Source of the DNA: Gammaproteobacteria bacterium
GTDB taxonomy: Bacteria > Pseudomonadota > Gammaproteobacteria > Eutrophobiales > Eutrophobiaceae
Length of the DNA stretch: 64,000 nucleotides
Assembly: GCA_004297165.1 (NCBI GenBank)
Contig: SCUJ01000008.1
Span: forward strand, 1 to 64,000
Direction: 5' to 3'
Below are positions 1 through 8,648 of the stretch, one piece after another. Position numbers and translations under genes: made by a program. The notes beneath the pieces were generated by a model. The model was not told the DNA's origin, searched no databases, and saw only the letters and a list, made by a program, of their open reading frames with translations. Each line of letters starts with the position of its first letter. Position 1 is the stretch's first letter.

Positions 1-121
1 CAAACTTCAAACTCATCACCTTCGTGATCGCCGCCGTCAGCGTCGTCTTCCCGTGATCCACATGACCAATCGTCCCAACATTTACATGTGGCTTCGTGCG
101 TTCGAATTTTGCTTTGGACAT
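1..121 (-). CDS. tuf: Elongation factor Tu, N-terminal fragment
   Basis: Only the first 40 codons are inside the window; the gene continues past the left edge. The translation begins [20 protein letters not shown] and contains the G1/P-loop [10 protein letters not shown], which binds GTP phosphates. EF-Tu delivers aminoacyl-tRNA to the ribosome. The gene lies directly downstream of tRNA-Tyr, tRNA-Gly and tRNA-Thr on the same strand. This is the tRNA-tufB arrangement of gammaproteobacteria, so co-transcription with the tRNAs is likely. Whether a second tuf copy exists cannot be seen here. Confidence 0.97.
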   Translation of the reverse strand, partial: MSKAKFERTKPHVNVGTIGHVDHGKTTLTAAITKVMSLKF

Positions 122-182
122 TGTCTGGAACTCCTTGGTTAAAGGTGTATAAACATCAAGAATTCGTTATCTCTGATCATGC

Positions 183-258
<76 letters not shown>

Positions 259-337
259 ATATATCCGGTAAGGCCCTAAACGTGTGAAAAGTCATGCCGG
301 TCGCGCTTTTCATCCGGTTCTCCTTACTTCACTCACC

Positions 338-411
<74 letters not shown>

Positions 412-476
412 CTGTCATGCGTCACTGGTAACAAACCACCTGCTGTTAGCCGCCCGGCGCCCGGCCGTCATCATCA

Positions 477-561
477 TGGTGGAGGGGGTAGGATTTGAAC
501 CTACGAAGGCATCGCCAGCAGATTTACAGTCTGCCCCCGTTGACCACTTGGGTACCCCTCC
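477..561 (-). tRNA. tRNA-Tyr (GTA)
   Basis: An 85-nt tRNA on the minus strand with the long variable arm of bacterial class II tRNAs. The acceptor stem is GGAGGGG paired with CCCCTCC, and CCA is encoded at 477-479. The anticodon stem CAGAC.../...TCTG holds GTA (tyrosine). It is the first gene of the tRNA-tuf unit, just downstream of the promoter at 579-607. Confidence 0.95.
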
Positions 562-578
562 AAAAAGTCGAGCCGCAC

Positions 579-607
579 ATTTTCAGTTAATCACCCTGAC
601 CTGTCAA
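579..607 (-). promoter_or_regulatory. Sigma-70 promoter of the tRNA-tuf operon
   Basis: Read on the minus strand: a perfect TTGACA -35 box (602-607), a 17-bp spacer and a GAAAAT -10 box (579-584). A GC-rich stretch follows before tRNA-Tyr, whose 5' end is at 561. A near-consensus -35, optimal spacing and a GC-rich discriminator are typical of stable-RNA promoters under stringent control. The assignment is by eye only. Confidence 0.6.
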
Positions 608-639
608 TAATAATACCTGGTGGTGGCGCCAAGGTAATA

Positions 640-1218
640 TCACGACAGGCCGATCAGGTCTTTAGCAGCGCTCCTCAAGACTTCCCCAGAATCCGCCCTT
701 CTGATTTCAGTGGGTGACGCATGATCACCTACCTTGCCAGGTAGGATACAATCCAATTGGTCCCGGAAATACGCCCTGACACGGATACCGGTCCTGGCTG
801 GGGCAAGTCCCTCGGGATTAGCGCTTGTGGATATCAGTGGCCCAGTCAGACGGCACAATTCTCCGGCCACCGGGTGGGCGGTGACCCGAACCGCGATCCC
901 AGCATGATTACCCCGGAGCCACTGCGGAACCCCTGGCCTCGCGGGGATCACCCAAGTAACCGGTCCCGGCCAAGTGCTTTGTAGTTCATCCATGGATATA
1001 CCGCCGTTCAAATCGATTAGCGGCGCCAGTTGTTCGATTTCAGCGGCTATGACAATCAGTCCCTTGGCTGGGTCCCTGCGCTTCAAGGTCAGGATACGCG
1101 CAACGGCTCCGGCATCCCATGGTCGGCAGCCCAAACCGAATACTGCCTCGGTTGGATAGGCAATGACGCCGCCGGTATTGAGGATGCGGGCCGCCTTTCG
1201 CAGATGCCAGCGATTCAC
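640..1218 (-). CDS. tsaC: Threonylcarbamoyl-AMP synthase TsaC
   Basis: A 192-residue Sua5/YciO/YrdC-family protein, the usual short TsaC length without a Sua5 domain. It makes threonylcarbamoyl-AMP from threonine, bicarbonate and ATP for the t6A37 modification of ANN-decoding tRNAs. Visible hallmarks are GGVIAYPTEAVFGLGC near the N-terminus, KRRDPAKGLIVIA around residue 45, and ISTSANPEG around residue 130. Its start overlaps the purE stop by 4 bp, indicating translational coupling in a minus-strand run with purE and topA. Confidence 0.95.
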   Translation of the reverse strand: MNRWHLRKAARILNTGGVIAYPTEAVFGLGCRPWDAGAVARILTLKRRDPAKGLIVIAAEIEQLAPLIDLNGGISMDELQSTWPGPVTWVIPARPGVPQWLRGNHAGIAVRVTAHPVAGELCRLTGPLISTSANPEGLAPARTGIRVRAYFRDQLDCILPGKVGDHASPTEIRRADSGEVLRSAAKDLIGLS

Positions 1219-1730
1219 TCCATGTGCCTCTTTCGCAGGTCTTGCAAGGCAGCATCCTTTTCCAGAATGGTCTTCGCGTTACCCACCCGGTCCTGTTGCA
1301 ACGCCGTGCTCAATTGAGAGTCGTACAACGCCAGGATCTGTGCCGCAAGATAGCCCGCGTTCCTGGCCCCGGCCTTGCCAATGGCCATACAGGCTACGGG
1401 TATGCCTCCAGGCATCTGCACGGTGGATAACAGGGCGTCCATCCCGTTCAGGGGGCCTGCCTCCATGGGCACGCCAATAACAGGTTTCACGCTGAGCCCG
1501 GCCAAGGTTCCCGCTAGATGCGCCGCGAGACCTGCGGCGGCGATGAACACGGAGCAACCCCTCGCTTCTGCGTCATGTACGTAGGCATGCGTCGCCTCCG
1601 GAGTGCGGTGTGCGGAGAGGATCCGGATTTCCCATGCTATACCGAACTTTTCCAAAATCTCCAAGGTGGATTGCATAGTGGTCAGATCCGAATCGGAACC
1701 CATGAGTACGGCGACAAATCTTGTATTCAT
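1215..1730 (-). CDS. purE: N5-carboxyaminoimidazole ribonucleotide mutase PurE
   Basis: A 171-residue class I PurE. It interconverts N5-CAIR and CAIR in de novo purine synthesis. The family signatures are visible: MGSDSDLTTM near the N-terminus, ILSAHRTPE around residue 40, the AAGLAAHLAGTLAG loop and PVIGVPM, then VACMAIGKAGARNAGYLAAQIL. The usual partner purK does not follow; tsaC does, overlapping by 4 bp. So purK must lie elsewhere. Confidence 0.95.
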   Translation of the reverse strand: MNTRFVAVLMGSDSDLTTMQSTLEILEKFGIAWEIRILSAHRTPEATHAYVHDAEARGCSVFIAAAGLAAHLAGTLAGLSVKPVIGVPMEAGPLNGMDALLSTVQMPGGIPVACMAIGKAGARNAGYLAAQILALYDSQLSTALQQDRVGNAKTILEKDAALQDLRKRHME

Positions 1731-1760
1731 TGCGATACTCCTATCGGAATACTAACCTGA

Positions 1761-4079
1761 TCATGCCTTCTTGCTTTTGGCCTTCCTTTGGCCCCTGGCT
1801 GGCGGGGCTTCGCTCAGCAAGGTCTGACACTCCTCCAAATTAAGACCGGCAGCGTCCCGATCCTTCGGCACTCGTACGTTGCGCGTGCCATCCGTTATAT
1901 AGGGTCCATAGCGACCGTTCAACACAGATATCCCGGTATCATCGAAGACCTTGATTTGCTTTTCCGAATCTGCTTTTTGCTTTTCCGCGATCAACTCCAA
2001 TGCCCGATCCAGTTCAATCGTATAGGGGTCATCATGTTTTATGGAGACAAATTTGGCGCCGTAACGGATATAGGGGCCGAATCTGCCAATCCCGATTACA
2101 ACAGGTTCCCCAATCGCTGTTTCTCCAAGGGCGCGTGGCATCTTGAACAGCTCCAAGGCCTGCTCCAGAGTGATACTGTCCATACGCAGGCCGGGGCGCA
2201 GGCCGGCGTACTTCGGTTTGGATTTATCCTCGTCATCGTGAGTGCCGATTTGGGCATACGGACCGTAACGCCCCATGCGCACCGACACCTGGAGACCGGT
2301 TTTCGGATCCGTTCCCAGAACCTTGGCCTGGGCCGCCTGGCTGCGAGTCACTGACTCCTCCTTGTCCTTAACTTGTTTGGAGAATTGATCCCAGAAACCA
2401 CGTAATAACGGGATCCATTCCTTCTCGCCGCGGGAAACAGCGTCGAGTTCATCCTCGAGGCGCGCAGTGAAATCATAATCCACATAGTCATGGAAGTGTT
2501 CGGTTAGAAAGCGGTTGACGATCCTACCCACATCCGTCGGAATGAATCGCTTCTTGTCTATCTCGACATATTCCCGCTGCCGCAAGGTCGAGATTATCGA
2601 GGCGTATGTGGATGGTCTGCCGATGCCATATTCCTCCAGAGACTTGACCAAGCTCGCTTCGGAATATCTCGGCGGGGGTTCGGTAAAATGCTGATCCGCC
2701 CGTATATCTTGCAAACTGATTTTCTCTCCGATGTCGAGTGCGGGCAGGGCGCCCTCACCGGACTCGTGCTGTTGTTCGTCAACACTTTCTTCATAAATTT
2801 CCAGAAATCCTTTCTCCTCAATCGTCGAACCCGTTGCACGGAAGGTGTTCCCCTTGCCACAGGCGAGATCGATGGCAACCGTATTTATGGTTGCGTGCTT
2901 CATCTGGCTTGCCAGTGTCCGCTTCCATATAAGTTCATACAATTTGAACTGTTCCCCAGTTAGGTTCTGTTTCACTGCTGCGGGGGTGCGGTAAATCGAT
3001 GTCGGCCGAACCGCTTCATGAGCTTCCTGTGCATTCTTGGATCGTGTCTTGAATTCGCGGGGCGAGGTCGGCAGATTATCCTTGCCATAGGTTTTTTGAA
3101 TATACTCCCGCATTTCATTCACGGCTTCCTGCGCCAGGTTGACCGAATCCGTGCGCATATAAGTGATGAGCCCTACTGCGCCTTCGCCTACGTCAATACC
3201 TTCGTATAATTGTTGTGCTGTCCGCATAACCTTCTGGGCCGTAAACCCGAGCTTTCTCACGCCTTCCTGCTGGAGCGTGGAGGTGATGAAGGGCGGTGCT
3301 GGCTGACGTCGACGGGTTTTCTTTTCCACGTTCGCCACACTCAGAAATCCACCCGCCTCATTCAGCAATCGGCTTCGCGTCTCGTTCGCCTGCACGCCGG
3401 ACTCGATGCTGAATTGTTTGAGTTTTTCTTCGTTGAACTGGATAAGCTTCCCAGTGAAAGCCAATTTTTTATGATTCAGATCGGCCTCAATTGTCCAGTA
3501 TTCACGCTTGACGAATTTTTCGATCTCAATCTCACGCTCCACGATCATGCGCAGGGCTGGACTTTGCACCCTTCCCGCTGACAGTCCTCTTCTAATTTTC
3601 TTCCACAACAATGGCGAGAGATTGAAACCAACCAGATAATCCAGGGCGCGGCGCGCCTGCTGCGCGTTGATCAACTCGTAAGAAAGTTCGCGGGGATGAG
3701 CCATCGCCTCCTGAATCGCGCTCTTGGTCACTTCATGAAAAACCACGCGCTTCACGCTCTTTCCCTTCAGCGCCCCCTTGTTCCGCAGCAATTCGTATAG
3801 ATGCCAGGAGATTGCCTCCCCTTCGCGATCCGGATCAGTCGCCAGATAAAGCGCATCGGCTTTTTTCAGGGAATCCGAGATGGCCTTGACCGCCTTGGCG
3901 TTTTTTTCGATAACCTCGTACTGCATCGCAAAATCATTTTCCGTATCCACAGCGCCCGATTTCGGCAACAGGTCCCGCACATGGCCGTTGGAGGCAAGTA
4001 CATGAAAATTCGGGCCGAGATAGCGATTGATTGTTTTCGCCTTCGCCGGTGATTCGACAATTACAAGAGCATTAGTCAT
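1761..4079 (-). CDS. topA: DNA topoisomerase I
   Basis: Type IA topoisomerase that relaxes negative supercoils. I start it at the ATG at 4079 (MTNALVIVESPAKAKTI), which begins right at the Toprim domain; an in-frame ATG 63 bp upstream adds a non-conserved leader. The product is 772 residues. It carries the SPAKAKTI motif, the TDPDREGEAIS Toprim acids and the active-site tyrosine in GLITYMRTDS. The C-terminus has no Cys4 zinc ribbons. Instead it has three GRYGPY-type Toprim C-terminal repeats (GRYGPYAQIG, GRFGPYIRYG, GRYGPYITDG) and a basic tail, which probably grips DNA. Confidence 0.97.
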   Translation of the reverse strand: MTNALVIVESPAKAKTINRYLGPNFHVLASNGHVRDLLPKSGAVDTENDFAMQYEVIEKNAKAVKAISDSLKKADALYLATDPDREGEAISWHLYELLRNKGALKGKSVKRVVFHEVTKSAIQEAMAHPRELSYELINAQQARRALDYLVGFNLSPLLWKKIRRGLSAGRVQSPALRMIVEREIEIEKFVKREYWTIEADLNHKKLAFTGKLIQFNEEKLKQFSIESGVQANETRSRLLNEAGGFLSVANVEKKTRRRQPAPPFITSTLQQEGVRKLGFTAQKVMRTAQQLYEGIDVGEGAVGLITYMRTDSVNLAQEAVNEMREYIQKTYGKDNLPTSPREFKTRSKNAQEAHEAVRPTSIYRTPAAVKQNLTGEQFKLYELIWKRTLASQMKHATINTVAIDLACGKGNTFRATGSTIEEKGFLEIYEESVDEQQHESGEGALPALDIGEKISLQDIRADQHFTEPPPRYSEASLVKSLEEYGIGRPSTYASIISTLRQREYVEIDKKRFIPTDVGRIVNRFLTEHFHDYVDYDFTARLEDELDAVSRGEKEWIPLLRGFWDQFSKQVKDKEESVTRSQAAQAKVLGTDPKTGLQVSVRMGRYGPYAQIGTHDDEDKSKPKYAGLRPGLRMDSITLEQALELFKMPRALGETAIGEPVVIGIGRFGPYIRYGAKFVSIKHDDPYTIELDRALELIAEKQKADSEKQIKVFDDTGISVLNGRYGPYITDGTRNVRVPKDRDAAGLNLEECQTLLSEAPPARGQRKAKSKKA

Positions 4080-4174
4080 GAGAGAATATGCATTACCAGA
4101 TAGTTTGTGGAACCGTGATTGCCATGGCGCATGGCGAATCAAATATAGTGGCGTACTTGCGCCGGGAATGACGT

Positions 4175-4654
4175 TTAATGTCTGAGTGTGTTGACGTCAT
4201 CCAACACAACATCTTCCATCCACGTGCATGCGGCCTCCTTGCCTGGTTGGTTGAGAAGCACCATCAGCACTACCCATTTTAATTGCTGGAGATTAATCTC
4301 GCTCGATTCCAGTGCCATTAATCTGTCGATCACCACTTCCCGGTCGCAGGCATCCAGCACGCCACTACGCTCCAGGAACAGGATGAACCCACGACATTCC
4401 GTATCCAGTTTCTCCATTTCCGCCTTGGTAAACAACCGAAGGGTCTGATTCCCGACCGGAGTCCCGGTCTGAATGAAATCCTTCTGCCGGGTCAGACCAT
4501 CCAGCCAATCGAATGCCTTGTCGACCAGGACATCCCCGAATCCGGCCTTGATAAGTTCGAACTTGAGCGCATCCTGGTCCGTGTTTATCTCATAACAATC
4601 CTCAAAATAATGATCGAAAAGATACATCAAGATATCAAAAACCGATTCTTTCAT
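4175..4654 (-). CDS. smg: Smg / DUF494 family protein
   Basis: A 159-residue acidic cytoplasmic protein beginning MKESVFDILMYLFDHYFED, the hallmark N-terminus of the Smg (DUF494) family. Its place between dprA and topA is conserved in gammaproteobacteria. No catalytic motif is visible and the molecular role is not established; linkage to dprA suggests DNA metabolism, but that is inference. It ends 15 bp after the dprA stop region, so the two probably share a transcript. Confidence 0.9.
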   Translation of the reverse strand: MKESVFDILMYLFDHYFEDCYEINTDQDALKFELIKAGFGDVLVDKAFDWLDGLTRQKDFIQTGTPVGNQTLRLFTKAEMEKLDTECRGFILFLERSGVLDACDREVVIDRLMALESSEINLQQLKWVVLMVLLNQPGKEAACTWMEDVVLDDVNTLRH

Positions 4655-4669
4655 TTATATTCCTGCACA

Positions 4670-5779
4670 TTAACACCGTCTGTATTCCCCGCCAGGCAGT
4701 TGTTCAACAAACCCTCCGAGCTCAAGTATAAGCAAGGAAGCCGTAATCGCGCCGACGCTCAAACCCGTTTCTTGCACCAATGTATCCACTCCGACGGGCT
4801 GCATGCCTATATTATGAAGCAAGAGTTTGCCGTCCGCGTCAAGTGCCTCCGGGATGTTACCACTCCTTGGCTGCACGCAGCGAGGCGGGATTAAGGCGGA
4901 TTGGATCGGCGAGATCTCCTCGAGGATATCATCCACAATCTCGACCAGTTTAGCGCCATCGCGGATGAGTCGATGACATCCCTGGCTGAGTGGATTATGT
5001 ATCGATCCAGGTACGGCGAATACCTCGCGGCCTTGCTCCAGAGCCAAGCTTGCCGTGATTAGCGACCCACTGCTCAGTGTCGCCTCGACCACCAGTGTAC
5101 CCATGCTAAGTCCGCTGATGATGCGGTTGCGTCTCGGGAAATTAATCGCCATGGGCCTCGTGCCAGGCGGGTATTCAGAGACCAGCGCGCCGTTTTGCGT
5201 CAGTTGCTCGGCCAAGGGACGATTACACGCAGGATAAATGACATCGAGGCCGCTGCCAAGCACGGCAATGGTTCTGCCAGCAACATCCAAGGCCCCGAGA
5301 TGCGCACAGGTATCGAGCCCCACAGCCAGTCCGCTGGTGATGGTGAATCCGCAACGGGCAAGATTCCCGGCAAATTCGCGCGCATTCCGCCGGCCATCCG
5401 GGGAAGGATTGCGGCTGCCGATAACGCTTATCTGTGTGGATTCGAGGATATCGGCAATGCCCTGGACGTACAACACAAGCGGCGGATCGTGGATCTGGCG
5501 AAGCAGATGTGGATATCTCACGTCTTCCCAGGTTATCAAATGGCGATTCGGGTTCGCCAGCCACTTGAGATCGACATCGATACCTCGCCGATCAGGGTTC
5601 TTCACCGAGTTGATTGCATCCTCGTACAGCCCCAAGGCGGCGAGCGCGGAAGGTTCAGCGGAAAATATGGCCGCCGCTGTATCGAATGCCCGCAGAAGGA
5701 GATGCCATTTGCGGACACTAATGCCACGGGTTCTTCCCATGGCCAGCCAATAAAATGCAGTCTCATCCTGATTTGGCAT
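4670..5779 (-). CDS. dprA: DNA-processing protein DprA
   Basis: A 369-residue protein that binds incoming single-stranded DNA and loads RecA during natural transformation. The Rossmann-type core holds SVIGSRNPSPDGRRNA, ITSGLAVGLDTCAHLGAL, AVLGSGLDVIYP, NFPRRNRIISGLS and LITASLALEQGREVFAVPG, all canonical. A C-terminal winged-helix (DML1-like) segment (roughly residues 300-369: VDTLVQETGLSVGAITASLLILEL) completes the gammaproteobacterial form. It is in an operon-like array with smg downstream and the LysM protein upstream. Confidence 0.96.
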   Translation of the reverse strand: MPNQDETAFYWLAMGRTRGISVRKWHLLLRAFDTAAAIFSAEPSALAALGLYEDAINSVKNPDRRGIDVDLKWLANPNRHLITWEDVRYPHLLRQIHDPPLVLYVQGIADILESTQISVIGSRNPSPDGRRNAREFAGNLARCGFTITSGLAVGLDTCAHLGALDVAGRTIAVLGSGLDVIYPACNRPLAEQLTQNGALVSEYPPGTRPMAINFPRRNRIISGLSMGTLVVEATLSSGSLITASLALEQGREVFAVPGSIHNPLSQGCHRLIRDGAKLVEIVDDILEEISPIQSALIPPRCVQPRSGNIPEALDADGKLLLHNIGMQPVGVDTLVQETGLSVGAITASLLILELGGFVEQLPGGEYRRC

Positions 5780-5905
5780 GACATCCCTGTCCTGTAATAT
5801 CCCGACGGCTTGCGGTCAGCGCGCACGGTTGCGCGGGAAATTCTGCCTCGAAGAGGAACGACTTTTAATTTCGGGCCGGCGGCAGCCCATCGCCGTCCCC
5901 CTACA

Positions 5906-7021
5906 TCAAAGATTACTGACGGCGTCGTGCAGATGTATTGACGCTGTCGCCTCCATTATCAGACCGTAACTAACGCGGTCGAAGGTTCGGAATATCATGA
6001 CGACCCCTGCATATTCTTCGGGCAACTGTACATTACGAACCTTCGGTTTTGGGCGCCCCAGATATTCCACTAGCGCCGTATCGTTGATATTTTTACGACC
6101 ACTCTTGTTCGTTATCGTATCATCCTCTACTACCTTGCCGGATTGATAGATACCCAGCACATTCCCCCGTTGCAACCCGTCCTGAGTCCCCACGTCCAAG
6201 ATGACAACTTGATACTGACTGATTTGCGAGACGCCATCGAGAACGGCGATGATGTTACCCTGCACATTCGAACCCGGAACACTTGGAATATAGTCGGTGT
6301 CGATTTCCTCGTCAGAGACCGGCGCCAGTCTGTCGCCGATCATGATCTCCCTGTTGGACGTGGTAATCATGGCAGTGGCTGGTTCACCGCTTTCGACGAT
6401 GACGGCATCCCCGATATGGATGGCTTCATATCCAAGTGTGGTTCCGCTATCGTGACTTTGTGCGATATAGGGTTCGCCCTTCCGATAAATAGAATAATTT
6501 TTTACCCCATTGCTCGCATCCAACCCTCGTATGTATATCTTGTTGCGGGCACCCGAGATCAGATGCTGGTCGAGGTTAGATAAAACGTATGGCCAAGCAT
6601 CAATTTCGCTCTCTTCGAGCACGAGAGGTCGGTTCAGGAAATGCCGGATTGCTTCTATCGGTATGGCAGGAATAGCTTTGCTGCGCTCGTGCGAGCGGAT
6701 CTCCGGTGAGAGCTTGACCAGTCGGCCGGCGACTCCCCCTGCGCCTCTGCTCACCGTTAATCTTGGTTGCCCGCCTTCATAGACGAGGGATATGACATCG
6801 CCCGGATAAATGAGATGGGGGTCGGCAATCTGCGGGTTGGTTTCCCATATCTCCGACCAGCGCCAGGGCTCGGTCAAAAAACGACCTGCTATAGCCCACA
6901 ACGTATCCCCCTCGACCACCACGTAACTGTCCGGATGATCCGGATTGATCTTGACATCATCCTGAGCGAATCCTGGGACACTCAGGAACAACAAAGAGAG
7001 CAGTAGAATTTTGTTTAACAT
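5906..7021 (-). CDS. Secreted LysM-domain protein
   Basis: A 371-residue protein with an N-terminal signal peptide (MLNKILLLSLLFLSVPGFAQ). One LysM domain follows at about residues 32-80 (YVVVEGDTLWAIAGRFL ... NPQIADPHLIYPGDVISL), which binds peptidoglycan glycan chains. The rest has no enzymatic motif I recognise. The same gene sits between dprA and def in Pseudomonas and relatives. It is divergent from def across a 150-bp region. A periplasmic envelope role is likely; the precise function is unknown. Confidence 0.9.
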   Translation of the reverse strand: MLNKILLLSLLFLSVPGFAQDDVKINPDHPDSYVVVEGDTLWAIAGRFLTEPWRWSEIWETNPQIADPHLIYPGDVISLVYEGGQPRLTVSRGAGGVAGRLVKLSPEIRSHERSKAIPAIPIEAIRHFLNRPLVLEESEIDAWPYVLSNLDQHLISGARNKIYIRGLDASNGVKNYSIYRKGEPYIAQSHDSGTTLGYEAIHIGDAVIVESGEPATAMITTSNREIMIGDRLAPVSDEEIDTDYIPSVPGSNVQGNIIAVLDGVSQISQYQVVILDVGTQDGLQRGNVLGIYQSGKVVEDDTITNKSGRKNINDTALVEYLGRPKPKVRNVQLPEEYAGVVMIFRTFDRVSYGLIMEATASIHLHDAVSNL

Positions 7022-7126
7022 ATGCGGTACCTTACGTGGAATCCTTAACGTAGATTAGCAAAAAGTCTAGCAAACTTTTCGGATCCGCACCATGTTTCGC
7101 GCATGAGGGTTTAAGATGACTATATT

Positions 7127-7154
7127 CCTGTATACTATCAGTAAGTTATACAGG
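7127..7154. promoter_or_regulatory. Dyad overlapping the def promoter
   Basis: A perfect 8-bp inverted repeat, CCTGTATA (7127-7134) and TATACAGG (7147-7154), separated by 12 bp. A TATACT hexamer at 7131-7136 inside the left arm is a reasonable -10 box for def, whose ATG is at 7172. The dyad would lie at or just after the transcription start, as an operator would. The regulator is unknown. It is not a LexA box, because the CTGT/ACAG spacing is 18 rather than 8. Confidence 0.35.
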
Positions 7155-7171
7155 TTCCATGGAGCCCAAGC

Positions 7172-7684
7172 ATGCCGGTCCTCACTGTCTTGCATTACCC
7201 CGACCCCAAACTGCGCAAGATCGCCGCACCGGTGGAAGCCATCGACAACACAGTAAATAAGCTGACAGCCGACATGCTAGAAACCATGTATCAGGCGAAA
7301 GGGATTGGCCTCGCGGCAACGCAAGTGAACGTGCAGCAGCGCGTGGTCGTGATGGATCTGTCGGAAACCAGGGATCAACCGTTGGTGTTGATCAATCCAA
7401 TCATAATTCATCAGGATGGTTTCGAGGAGATGCAGGAAGGTTGCCTATCCGTACCGGGTTTTTATGAAACTGTCCGACGCGCCGAGAAGATATCCTGCCG
7501 CTATCTGACCTTGGAGGGCGAGAGCATTGAAATTGAAGCCGATGGCCTGCTGGCAGTGTGCATCCAGCATGAAATCGATCACCTCGATGGAAAATTGTTC
7601 ATCGACTATCTGTCACCGCTGAAACGGGAACTGATCAGGAAAAAGATCCGCAAACAGGATCGCGAAGAGCAAAAGGTATTGTGA
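7172..7684 (+). CDS. def: Peptide deformylase
   Basis: A 170-residue metalloenzyme that removes the formyl group from nascent N-terminal methionine. All three motifs are intact: GIGLAATQV (motif 1), EGCLSVPG with the metal-ligand Cys (motif 2), and [12 protein letters not shown] with the two His ligands and catalytic Glu (motif 3). It is first gene of the def-fmt-rsmB unit, paired with fmt, which adds the formyl group that Def removes. Its stop overlaps the fmt GTG by 4 bp. Confidence 0.98.
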   Translation: MPVLTVLHYPDPKLRKIAAPVEAIDNTVNKLTADMLETMYQAKGIGLAATQVNVQQRVVVMDLSETRDQPLVLINPIIIHQDGFEEMQEGCLSVPGFYETVRRAEKISCRYLTLEGESIEIEADGLLAVCIQHEIDHLDGKLFIDYLSPLKRELIRKKIRKQDREEQKVL

Positions 7685-8634
7685 ACGACAACGCCATGCA
7701 ACTGGCCTTCGCCGGGTCCCCCGAGTTTGCGGCTGTGATTCTCGAGTCTTTGGCTGACAACCCCGGCATGCGGATCCGCCAAGTCTACACCCAGCCGGAT
7801 CGGGCCGCCGGACGTGGACGCAAGACCGCCCGCAATCCTGTAGCCTTGCTTGCGGACAAGCGCGGCATTCCTGTGCTCCAACCCGAGCGTCCCGCCGACA
7901 TCGACCCCGAGGATCGGCTGTCTGGAATCGATGCGTTGATCGTCGCTGCTTACGGCATGTTGCTGCCGGCAGAAATCCTTAACAAACCGAAATGGGGTTG
8001 CATCAATGTGCATACCTCCCTCCTGCCGCGCTGGCGAGGCGCCGCTCCGATCCAGCGCGCACTGGAGGCGGGCGATCGGGAAACGGGCATCACTATTATG
8101 CGAATGGATGCCGGGCTGGATACCGGTCCGATACTCATGCAGGAGGCTTGCCCGATCCTTCCCACGGATACAGCCGGCATATTACACGATAGACTCGCGC
8201 AACTTGGGGCCGGCTGTCTCATGCGCTGTCTCGACAGGCTCGCGGATGGGAGTGTTTCACTGCGAATACAAGATGATCGGATAGCCACCTATGCCAGAAA
8301 GATTAGCAAAGAAGAGGCCCGGATTGTCTGGTCCCGGCCGGCCGTGGAGATAGAGCGGCAAGTGCGGTCTTTCAATCCGCAACCGGTGGCCTTCACCGAA
8401 GTCAATGGCATGCAAGTCAGGATCTGGGAGGTCGAGTTGCTGGAGCAGGACTTGCCCGGTGCAATGCCGGGACGCTTTTTCCGATCGGCGTCAGACCTGA
8501 TTGTGCAAACCGGACGTGGATCTCTGCGCATCGTGCGTCTGCAAGCGCCGGGGAAACGACCTGTCGCAGCCCGCGACTTTCTCAACGGTCATCCAGAGTT
8601 GGCGCACGCCACCGCGAAATCACCCGTACATTAA
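7681..8634 (+). CDS. fmt: Methionyl-tRNA formyltransferase
   Basis: Formylates initiator Met-tRNA using 10-formyl-THF. The product is 317 residues. The catalytic region shows [18 protein letters not shown] and [17 protein letters not shown], with a C-terminal OB-like domain after about residue 205. I use the GTG at 7681, which overlaps the def stop as in translational coupling. An ATG at 7696 ([11 protein letters not shown]) is an alternative that starts directly at the first beta strand. Confidence 0.97.
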   Translation: MNDNAMQLAFAGSPEFAAVILESLADNPGMRIRQVYTQPDRAAGRGRKTARNPVALLADKRGIPVLQPERPADIDPEDRLSGIDALIVAAYGMLLPAEILNKPKWGCINVHTSLLPRWRGAAPIQRALEAGDRETGITIMRMDAGLDTGPILMQEACPILPTDTAGILHDRLAQLGAGCLMRCLDRLADGSVSLRIQDDRIATYARKISKEEARIVWSRPAVEIERQVRSFNPQPVAFTEVNGMQVRIWEVELLEQDLPGAMPGRFFRSASDLIVQTGRGSLRIVRLQAPGKRPVAARDFLNGHPELAHATAKSPVH

Positions 8635-8648
8635 TTCCAGCCAAACTC

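Noticed and set aside
7127-7154. LexA (SOS) box at the def promoter
   Set aside because: CTGT and ACAG are 18 bp apart, not the 8 bp of the gammaproteobacterial LexA consensus.
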